The notes under the pieces were generated by a model. That model saw only the letters and a program-made list of their open reading frames with translations, did no database searches and had not been told where the DNA came from. From Arthrobacter sp. (GTDB taxonomy: Bacteria; Actinomycetota; Actinomycetes; Actinomycetales; Micrococcaceae), in assembly GCA_030146405.1 (NCBI GenBank), contig JASLBS010000035.1, positions 1 through 15,026 on the forward strand: 15,026 nucleotides of DNA, read 5' to 3'. Position numbers and translations under genes: made by a program. Below, piece after piece: positions 1-6,758 of the stretch (its first letter is position 1; each line of letters begins with the position of its first letter).

Positions 1-713
1 GCGAGCTCCTTCTTGACGAGCTGCACGCGCTTGGACTCGATCACCGAGTTCATGCGGTCACGCTCGGCGCGCGCGAGCACGTACGCGGCGTACCCGCCGT
101 CGAAATCGTCGACGACGGCGTCGTGGACCTCCCACGTGTGGTTGCAGATCTCGTCGAGGAACCAGCGATCGTGGGTGACCACCAGCAGGCCGCCCTCGGT
201 GGGGCGCCAGCGCTGCCGGAGGTGGCGGGCCAGCCAGGCCACGCCCTCCACGTCGAGGTGGTTGGTGGGCTCGTCCAGCATGATGACGTCGTCGTCGCCG
301 ATCAGCAGCTTGGCCAGGGCCACGCGCCGCTTCTGCCCGCCGGAGAGGGAGGACACGCGGGCGTGCCAGTCCACCTCGGAGACGAGCCCGCCCATGACGT
401 CGCGGATCTTCGGGTTGGACGCCCACTCGTGGTCCGCCTGGTCCCCCACGATCGCCGCGCCGACCTCGAGATCGCCGTCGAGCACGTCCGACTGGTCCAG
501 GTAGCCCACCGAGACGTCACGGCGCTTGGTCACGCGGCCGGAGTCAGGGGTGCTGCGCTGGGCCAGCAGGCGCATGAGGGTGGACTTGCCGTCGCCGTTC
601 CGCCCCACCATGCCGATGCGGTCGCCGTCCTCGAGACCGAGGGAGACGTTGTCGAGGATGGTACGGGTGACGAAGGCGACGCTGACGCTTTCCGCGCCGA
701 GGAGGTGTGCCAA
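1..713 (-). CDS. ABC-F family ATPase, N-terminal part (cut by window edge)
   Basis: Soluble duplicated-ATPase protein of the ABC-F type. The family acts on ribosomes (translation rescue or antibiotic protection) and has no membrane domain. The visible 237 residues hold the first ATPase domain: Walker A GRNGDGKST (about 37-45), signature LSGGQKRR (123-130), Walker B plus D-loop DVIMLDEPTNHLD (142-154) and the switch His in VVTHDR (181). After that the inter-domain linker begins (…ESKRVQLVKKEL) and the window ends. The frame opens at a TTG (713-711) giving MAHLLGAES…, which fits the beginning of actinobacterial homologues. No strong Shine-Dalgarno precedes it, so the start is a family-based choice. 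The gene follows ispE by 37 bp on the same strand and is probably last in the tatD-ksgA-ispE block. The ABC-F call is firm; the subfamily cannot be decided without the second half. Confidence 0.9.
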   Translation of the reverse strand, partial: MAHLLGAESVSVAFVTRTILDNVSLGLEDGDRIGMVGRNGDGKSTLMRLLAQRSTPDSGRVTKRRDVSVGYLDQSDVLDGDLEVGAAIVGDQADHEWASNPKIRDVMGGLVSEVDWHARVSSLSGGQKRRVALAKLLIGDDDVIMLDEPTNHLDVEGVAWLARHLRQRWRPTEGGLLVVTHDRWFLDEICNHTWEVHDAVVDDFDGGYAAYVLARAERDRMNSVIESKRVQLVKKEL

Positions 714-750
714 GGAGATACTGCTTTCAGTTGAAACGGAGGGGTCGCGG

Positions 751-1725
751 TCAGCCCGCGGAGAAGTCGGTGGCGATCCGGGCGCCGTGCGCCGGCCCGT
801 GCACGGACATCGCCTGCCTGCCGCGGGCCTCGAGGTACGCTTCCACCTCGGCCGCGTGCCCGGAACTCTTGGTGAGGAGGGCGATGGTGGGACCGGAACC
901 GGACACGATCCCGGCGAGCGCACCCGCCGCCTTCCCCTCCTCGAGGATATCGCCCAGGCCGGGGGCGAGGTCCAGGGCGGCCTGCTGCAGGTCGTTGCGC
1001 AGCAGCGGGGCGAGGCCCAGGGCGTCGCCGGCGCGCATGGCGCCGAGTATCGCGGGATCGATCTCGGGCTGCGGATCGGGGTCCGCGCCCGCGCTCAGGC
1101 GGAGCTCGTCCAGCCGCCGGTACACCTCGGGCGTGGACAGTCCGTAGTCGGAGGTCACGAGGACCCAGTGGAGGGGTGTCTTGGAGATGGCGGGCGTGAG
1201 CTGCTCCCCCACGCCGAGCCCGACGGCGGTGCCGCCGAGCAGGGCGAACGGGACGTCCGCGCCGAGGTCGACGGCGATCTTGGCGAGCTCGTCCCGTGAG
1301 AACCCGCTGCCCCAGAGGGCGTCGCACGCGAGCAGGGTTGCCGCGGCGTCCGCGGAGCCGCCACCCATCCCCCCGGAGATCGGGACACGCTTGGTGATGT
1401 CGAGGTGCACGCCCCTGCGGCCCGGGCTGACCTCGGCGAGGAGTTCGGCGGCGCGGACGGCGAGGTTGGTGCGGTCCAGCGGGATGGACTCGGCGGGGAG
1501 GTTCAGCGTGCCCTGGCCGTTGACCGTCACAGTGATGCCCTCACCCGGGGTCTCGGTGGCGGTGACCTCCTCGAAAAGGGACACCGCGAAGAACACACTC
1601 GCGATCCCGTGGTAGCCGTCCTCGCGGGGCGGGCCCACCTGGAGCGAGACGTTGATCTTGCCGGGGGCCTTAACGCGCACCGAACGGGCGCCGGAGCGCA
1701 TGTCGACTGTTCTACCCGAGACCAT
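751..1725 (-). CDS. ispE: 4-diphosphocytidyl-2-C-methyl-D-erythritol kinase (IspE)
   Basis: GHMP-family kinase of the MEP (non-mevalonate) isoprenoid pathway, which phosphorylates the 2-hydroxyl of CDP-methylerythritol with ATP in the cytoplasm. In the 324-residue protein the substrate-binding APGKINVSL lies at 20-28, with the likely catalytic Lys23. DGYH is at 36-39, the glycine-rich ATP loop PISGGMGGGSADAA at 115-128, LGADVPF with the likely catalytic Asp157 at 154-160, and the third GHMP motif GIVSGSGPT near 272-280. Length is normal. Start choice: an ATG at 1725 with AGG about 11 bases upstream. A TTG at 1734 and an ATG at 1701 are alternatives; the last gives the shortest leader before the conserved VKAPGKINV and is quite possible. 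The gene lies 10 bp after the rsmA stop, so co-transcription is likely. Confidence 0.95.
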   Translation of the reverse strand: MVSGRTVDMRSGARSVRVKAPGKINVSLQVGPPREDGYHGIASVFFAVSLFEEVTATETPGEGITVTVNGQGTLNLPAESIPLDRTNLAVRAAELLAEVSPGRRGVHLDITKRVPISGGMGGGSADAAATLLACDALWGSGFSRDELAKIAVDLGADVPFALLGGTAVGLGVGEQLTPAISKTPLHWVLVTSDYGLSTPEVYRRLDELRLSAGADPDPQPEIDPAILGAMRAGDALGLAPLLRNDLQQAALDLAPGLGDILEEGKAAGALAGIVSGSGPTIALLTKSSGHAAEVEAYLEARGRQAMSVHGPAHGARIATDFSAG

Positions 1726-1735
1726 GTCAACCAAC

Positions 1736-2629
1736 CTAGTTCACGGCGGGCGCGACCGCCGCTTCTCCGCGGGCCTCCGCGATGCGCGCGAACGCCGTGA
1801 TATCGAGGACCTCCCCGCGCGCGGAAGGATCCACCCCCGCGGCCCGCAGCGCCTGCTCGGCGAGGACGGGGCTGCCCGCCCAGCCGGCGAGCGCTGCGCG
1901 CAGCGTCTTCCTCCGCTGGGCGAAGGCGGCGTCGATCACGGCGAACACCTGCTCACGGGTGGCGGTGGTGGCCGGTGGCTCCCTCCGCGTGAAGCGCACC
2001 AGGCCGGAGGCGATCTTCGGGGCCGGCCAGAACACGTTCATGCCCACCATCCCCGCCTTGCCCATGCTCGAGTACCAGGCGGCCTTCACGGACGGGACGC
2101 CGTAGATCTTGGACCCCGGAGGCGCCGCGAGACGGTCCGCCACCTCGTCCTGCACCATCACCAGGCCGCGCTGCAGGGAGGGGAACCGCTCGAGGAGGTT
2201 CAGCACCACGGGAACGGCCACGTTGTAGGGGAGGTTGGCCACGAGGGCGGTGGGCTGGTGGGGCAGTTCCGTCACGCGCAGGGCGTCCTCGAGGACGACG
2301 TCGAGCGCGGCCGCGCGGGCAGGGCGCCACTGGGCGATGGTGTCCGGCAGCTTCGCCGCCAGCACGGGATCGATCTCCACGGCGACCACGCGTTCGGCGA
2401 CGTCGAGCAGGCCGAGGGTGAGGGAACCGAGGCCGGGACCCACCTCGAGCACCGTCTCGTTCTCCCCGAGGTGCGCCGCGGTGACGATCCTGCGGATGGT
2501 GTTGCCGTCGATCACGAAGTTCTGGCCGAGGGTCTTGGTGGGGCGTATGTCCACTTCCGCCGCCAGCCGCCGGATGTCAACGGCTCCGAAGAGGGGGGCT
2601 GGCCGGCCTGCGGCGGGGGGCGTTATCAC
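1736..2629 (-). CDS. rsmA: 16S rRNA (adenine1518-N6/adenine1519-N6)-dimethyltransferase (RsmA/KsgA)
   Basis: SAM-dependent enzyme that dimethylates two adjacent adenines in the 3'-terminal hairpin of 16S rRNA late in 30S assembly; its loss gives kasugamycin resistance. Visible motifs: RPTKTLGQNFVID (29-41), SAM-binding motif I LEVGPGLGSLT (61-71), the acidic VEIDP (84-88) that contacts the SAM ribose, and the catalytic NLPYNV (132-137) that holds the target adenine. The C-terminal helical region contains FAQRRKTLRAAL, typical of the family. The 297-residue length is normal. The chosen start is a GTG at 2629. Its ribosome site is poor (ACAGG directly abutting), and any start must lie upstream of the conserved IRPTKTLGQNF. 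An out-of-frame ATG just upstream (2637) is closed by a TGA that overlaps this GTG. The gene is followed by ispE and preceded by an unusual hairpin-rich gap. Confidence 0.95.
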   Translation of the reverse strand: MITPPAAGRPAPLFGAVDIRRLAAEVDIRPTKTLGQNFVIDGNTIRRIVTAAHLGENETVLEVGPGLGSLTLGLLDVAERVVAVEIDPVLAAKLPDTIAQWRPARAAALDVVLEDALRVTELPHQPTALVANLPYNVAVPVVLNLLERFPSLQRGLVMVQDEVADRLAAPPGSKIYGVPSVKAAWYSSMGKAGMVGMNVFWPAPKIASGLVRFTRREPPATTATREQVFAVIDAAFAQRRKTLRAALAGWAGSPVLAEQALRAAGVDPSARGEVLDITAFARIAEARGEAAVAPAVN

Positions 2630-2661
2630 CCTGTCATGGTATCCGGCTGCCCAGTCCGCGC

Positions 2662-2686
2662 TTCTCCCCGGGCACCCCGGGGAGAA
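2662..2686. repeat. Perfect 11-bp inverted repeat, 3-base loop, 32 bp before the rsmA start
   Basis: TTCTCCCCGGG (2662-2672) and CCCGGGGAGAA (2676-2686) are exact reverse complements around a CAC loop. No T-run follows on either strand. It could be a factor-assisted terminator or attenuator for transcripts entering from tatD, or a leader hairpin that affects rsmA translation. The inverted repeat is certain; its role is not. Confidence 0.7.
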
Positions 2687-2710
2687 AGGCTGTGCCCGGC
2701 CCGGGGCCGA

Positions 2711-2755
2711 CGGCGTGGTTCGGGAACCATGGTCTCAGGAGGGTTCCCGACGCCG
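2711..2755. repeat. Long bulged inverted repeat with GGTCTCAGGAG in its loop
   Basis: CGGCG (2711-2715), a bulged TGGT, and TCGGGAACC (2720-2728) pair with GGTTCCCGA (2742-2750) and CGCCG (2751-2755). This gives 14 pairs around a 13-base loop. The loop contains GGTCTCAGGAG (2731-2741). The same motif with one change, GGTCTCAAGAG (2819-2829), spans the loop of the hairpin at 2809-2836. This shared loop motif sets the pair apart from incidental GC-rich palindromes. Confidence 0.6.
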
Positions 2756-2808
2756 CCGGCCCACTGGGGATTGCTTCCTTGCTGGGGAGGAAGCTGCCGG
2801 ACGCACCG

Positions 2809-2836
2809 CCGTCTTCCGGTCTCAAGAGAAGGACGG
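2809..2836. repeat. Inverted repeat with GGTCTCAAGAG spanning its loop
   Basis: CCGTCTTC (2809-2816) pairs with GAAGGACGG (2828-2836) through one bulged base, giving eight pairs. The intervening loop carries GGTCTCA of the 11-base motif at 2819-2829, which recurs with one mismatch in the hairpin 88 bp to the left. On the minus strand the shared loop core reads TGAGACC. Confidence 0.55.
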
Positions 2837-2983
2837 TGCTGGAGGCGGCAGCCACGGCACGATGGCGGGCTTGCTGCGCTCCTGCCGCCAACTGTACGAA
2901 GCCCCCGGGGATGGAGCACGAGTGCATCCCACGCGAGATTTTCCGGCGACTACTCGGGCGCGGGCGTCGATCTACGCACGTAC

Positions 2984-3940
2984 TCAGTCCCAGCTGCCGT
3001 AGACCGCCTCGGTGTTCGCCGTCAGGCGTGTGCAGAGCGGATCGAGCCCGGTGTCGAGGATCTCCGCCATGCTGCGCACGGTGTACGGAACCAGGTAGGC
3101 GGCGTTGGGGCGGCCCCGGTGCGGGTGGGGCGTCAGGAAGGGCGCATCGGTCTCCGTGAGCACCAGGGCGGGATCGGCCACGAGCAGTGCCTCCCGGAGG
3201 TTGGCCGCGTTCTTGAAGGTCACGGTGCCGGCGAAGGACATGTACCAGCCGTTCTCGTTGCAGATACGGGCCAGTCCCGCGTCCCCGGAGAAGCAGTGCA
3301 GCACCACGCGCTCCGGCGCGCCGTCGGCGAGCAGGGTGCGCACCACGTCGTCGTGCGCCTCGCGGTCGTGGATCTGCAGCGCCTTGCCCAGGCGCTTGGC
3401 CATGTCGATGTGGCTGCGGAAGGACCTCAGCTGCTCGCCCCGACCACCCTCCGCCGTGCGGAAGTAGTCCAGGCCCGTCTCCCCCAGCGCCCGGATGCGC
3501 GGACCCGCGGCGAGCTGCTCGATCTCCGCGAGGGCGTCGTCGAGGGTTCCCGCCTCGGCGAGCAGGGGTGCGTCGTTGGGGTGCAGGGCCACCGCGCCGA
3601 GGAGCCGCGGGTGCTGCTCCACCACCTCGGCGGTGAAGCGCGAGGAGGCGAGGTCCGTGCCCACCTGGACGGCTCCGCGCACACCCGCTGCCTCGGCGGC
3701 GTCGAGAGCGTCCTCGAGGGAGACCGTGACCTGGCCGTCCCGGAAGTCGAAGTGCGTGTGGTTGTCGATCACCGGGACGGGCAGCGGCTCGGGAAGCGGC
3801 GGATACCCGCCCTTGCGCCGTCGTGGCTCCGCCTGCGCGCCGTCGTCCGCCGTACCGCCACCGTTCCCGGGCTCCCGGTAGGCCGGCGGGGTCTCACCCG
3901 GCACGAAGGGAAGCATCAGGGGAGCTGCGTCGTTACACAT
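2984..3940 (-). CDS. tatD: TatD family metal-dependent hydrolase / DNase
   Basis: TIM-barrel amidohydrolase-type enzyme. Family members are metal-dependent 3'-5' exonucleases acting on DNA or RNA in the cytoplasm, and the exact substrate in actinobacteria is not settled. All expected metal ligands are present in the 318 residues: His61 and His63 in DNHTHFD, Glu154 in GETGLDYF, His191 in QIHDREAH, His215 in LHCFSG and Asp265 in TETDAPF. The first 50 residues are a Pro/Gly/charged extension before the domain, longer than in E. coli TatD. The ATG at 3940 is the outermost plausible start; it has no clear ribosome site, and Met9 is an alternative. In many actinobacteria metG lies upstream of tatD. 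Here the upstream neighbour is a divergent MoxR gene. Downstream is the hairpin-rich gap before rsmA. Confidence 0.93.
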   Translation of the reverse strand: MCNDAAPLMLPFVPGETPPAYREPGNGGGTADDGAQAEPRRRKGGYPPLPEPLPVPVIDNHTHFDFRDGQVTVSLEDALDAAEAAGVRGAVQVGTDLASSRFTAEVVEQHPRLLGAVALHPNDAPLLAEAGTLDDALAEIEQLAAGPRIRALGETGLDYFRTAEGGRGEQLRSFRSHIDMAKRLGKALQIHDREAHDDVVRTLLADGAPERVVLHCFSGDAGLARICNENGWYMSFAGTVTFKNAANLREALLVADPALVLTETDAPFLTPHPHRGRPNAAYLVPYTVRSMAEILDTGLDPLCTRLTANTEAVYGSWD

Positions 3941-4123
3941 GGTTCAAGCCTAGTGGCGCATGGAACTTATCCTCCGGCGCACCAGTTGAACTAGTAATCT
4001 GTTGAATCAGCCAGCCCGGTCTCCTGCCTGCTGTCGGGAGGTCCGCGGCCGTTCTCTGTGGGGCGATGCTCCCGGCCCCCGAGGCCGTGCGTCCTTTCGC
4101 AGCCGCCTGCATGGAAGGTACCC
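3941..4123. promoter_or_regulatory. Divergent intergenic region, tatD / moxR
   Basis: This 183-bp gap separates the two divergent genes and must hold both promoters. It has a locally AT-richer patch near 3981-4010 with an imperfect direct repeat, GTTGAACTAG (3985-3994) and GTTGAATCAG (4001-4010). I could not assign convincing -35/-10 pairs on either strand. The ribosome site of the plus-strand gene, GGAAGG, is at 4113-4118. Confidence 0.4.
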
Positions 4124-5149
<1,026 letters not shown>

Positions 5150-5198
5150 CCCCGCCGGCGCCCCCGCCCCCGTCCCTCCTAGCTCCGGTGGCCCCCTG

Positions 5199-6758
5199 AT
5201 GGCTCTACTCGACAGGCTCCCCTCGCGCATCCTCACGGTGCGCGGCTGGGGATTCGTCCTCACGGCGGTGGGCGCGCTCCTGGCCGCCCAGATACTCGGC
5301 CGGCGGGACCTCCTGTACGTGGGCGTGCTGCTCCTGGTGCTGCCGGTCGCCTCCGTGCTGGTGCTCCGGATCGTCAAACCCCGCTTCTCCGTGGGCCGCC
5401 AGTTCTCCCCGCAGTCCATGGAGATCGGCTCCACCACCACCGTGTCGCTCTCGCTCACGGCCTCCGTGGCGGGAGGAGCGAGCATCGCCATGGAGGAGCA
5501 GCTGCCCGCACGGTTCGGCCAGGCGCCGCAGTTCTCGTACCCCTCGCGGAACCCCACGCGCGACGGCGTGTCCCTCTACGAGTACCGGCTGCGCTCCACC
5601 TCGCGCGGCGTCTACGAGATAGGCCCGGTCACCGCCGAGTTCACCGATCCCTTCGGACTCGGCAAGTCCCGGCACGTGCTCGGCGACACGGATTCCCTGG
5701 TGGTCACGCCGGCCCCCCTGGAGCTGCTCGCCTCCCCGCTCTCCGGCTCCCGCGGCAACGACGGCATGGCCGTCACCCGGCGCCAGGCGAACCCGAGCGA
5801 CGACGACGTCATGACCCGCGAGTACCGGCACGGGGACTCCATGCGGCGCGTGCACTGGGCGGCCACCGCCCGCCACAGCGAGCTCATGGTGCGGCAGGAG
5901 GAATCGGTGACCACCCCGCAGGCCACCCTGCTCATGGACCAGCGGCACGCGAGCTTCAGCACCGGGTTCAGTGCGGCGTTCAGCACCGACGGCGGCGTCA
6001 CGGGCAACGGCCTGTCCACCTCCCCCACGTTCGAGTGGGCGGTGACCGCGGTGATGTCCATCAGCGCACACCTGCTCGAGCGGAACTACGCCCTGCGGTT
6101 CCTCGACCACCAGGGCGCCCCGGCCCTGCTCCACTCGGCGTCCGCACCCTTCCCCGCCGAGGAGGAGCACCACGGCCAGGGCGCCGTCGCCGGGCTCGCC
6201 GAGGGTCTCGCGGCCCTGGAGCTCGCGCCGGACACCGGCCGCCGGACCCAGGACGAGGACCGCTCCGGGAGCACCGTGGTGCGCGCCGGTGAGGCTGCCC
6301 GCAGCGCTGCACGCCGGATCCGCCGCTCACCCGCCGACTCCCCACAGGGCGCAGCCCACACCGCCTACGGTGATGACCTCCTCGACAAGCTGGCGGCCAC
6401 CCGCAGCCGCGGGCCGCTGATCGCCCTCCTCGGGGTACTCACCCTGGAGGAGGCCAGGGCGCTCGGCTCCGCCTCCGACTACGGCTCCGCCGCCTACGCG
6501 ATCCTCGCCACCGAGCGGCCCGCGGACTCACGGCGTCAGCTCGAGATCCTGCGCGACGCCGGCTGGCACGCCACCGCAGCCTCCCCCGCCGCCGACCTCC
6601 CCACGGTGTGGGCGGGCCTGGAGTACGCCGTCGGGCAGGAACCCGACGCCGCAGCCGGCGCACGCGGCTCACGCGACCGATCACCCCGTTCCGCCGGTCC
6701 GGTACCGGCATCCCCCACCGCGAACACCCGGCACAGCCCGTTCGGAGGATCGGCATGA
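5199..6758 (+). CDS. DUF58 domain-containing membrane protein
   Basis: Protein of the DUF58 family that accompanies MoxR ATPases; its molecular function is unproven. Two adjacent hydrophobic segments (about 17-33 and 39-58) anchor the N-terminus, followed by a beta-rich region. The DUF58 hallmark HGDSMRRVHWAATAR lies at 211-225 and extends as HSELMVRQEE. The remainder to residue 519 resembles the von Willebrand A-like fold found in the family. It includes a low-complexity, charged stretch (about 345-390) and a Ser/Pro/Ala-rich tail. Its ribosome site is weak (a GGTGG about 9 bases before the ATG), which could mean coupling to the preceding gene. The stop codon overlaps the next ATG as ATGA (6755-6758). 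It is longer than many DUF58 proteins (usually about 300-450 residues), mainly because of the C-terminal half. Confidence 0.9.
   Translation: MALLDRLPSRILTVRGWGFVLTAVGALLAAQILGRRDLLYVGVLLLVLPVASVLVLRIVKPRFSVGRQFSPQSMEIGSTTTVSLSLTASVAGGASIAMEEQLPARFGQAPQFSYPSRNPTRDGVSLYEYRLRSTSRGVYEIGPVTAEFTDPFGLGKSRHVLGDTDSLVVTPAPLELLASPLSGSRGNDGMAVTRRQANPSDDDVMTREYRHGDSMRRVHWAATARHSELMVRQEESVTTPQATLLMDQRHASFSTGFSAAFSTDGGVTGNGLSTSPTFEWAVTAVMSISAHLLERNYALRFLDHQGAPALLHSASAPFPAEEEHHGQGAVAGLAEGLAALELAPDTGRRTQDEDRSGSTVVRAGEAARSAARRIRRSPADSPQGAAHTAYGDDLLDKLAATRSRGPLIALLGVLTLEEARALGSASDYGSAAYAILATERPADSRRQLEILRDAGWHATAASPAADLPTVWAGLEYAVGQEPDAAAGARGSRDRSPRSAGPVPASPTANTRHSPFGGSA

Larger units (their letters stand above)
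2630..2983. other. 354-bp gene-free region between tatD and rsmA, filled with stem-loops
   Basis: No credible protein is encoded on either strand: the open frames are shadow-like, with no recognisable motif or ribosome site. The stretch instead holds six consecutive inverted repeats, read here in minus-strand order toward rsmA. They are 2930-2908 (GGGATG/CATCCC), 2889-2844 (GGCGGCAG/CTGCCGCC), 2836-2809 (CCGTCcTTC/GAAGACGG), 2794-2773 (GCTTCCT/AGGAAGC), 2755-2711 (14 pairs with a 4-base bulge) and 2686-2662 (11 perfect pairs). Spacers are 7 to 24 bases. In many actinobacteria this position carries an rpf gene, sometimes behind a c-di-AMP (ydaO) riboswitch. I could not see the conserved ydaO core by eye. 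The region may be a structured leader RNA of the rsmA-ispE transcript, a small RNA, or remnants of a lost gene. Strand and function are undecided. Confidence 0.6.

Noticed and set aside
2626..2927. Two overlapping minus-strand frames of 97 codons in the tatD-rsmA gap, considered as an rpf remnant or small protein
   Set aside because: The translations are Pro/Arg/Gly-rich with no Rpf, G5 or other recognisable motif and no ribosome site. The stem-loops explain the sequence better.
2630..2983. c-di-AMP (ydaO) or cobalamin riboswitch in the tatD-rsmA gap
   Set aside because: The position is suggestive, but I could not find the conserved cores by eye. A covariance-model search would be needed.
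1652..3994. 780-codon open frame on the plus strand
   Set aside because: It runs antisense across ispE, rsmA, the gap and tatD, which all have strong family motifs. Long antisense frames are usual at this GC content.
4058..4123. Longer N-terminus for the MoxR ATPase from a GTG
   Set aside because: It adds 22 non-conserved residues without a Shine-Dalgarno, whereas the ATG at 4124 has GGAAGG at good spacing.
6608..6754. 49-residue extension of the transglutaminase inside the DUF58 gene
   Set aside because: It is Arg-rich out-of-frame shadow sequence. The ATGA overlap with GGAGGA at 6744-6749 marks the true start.
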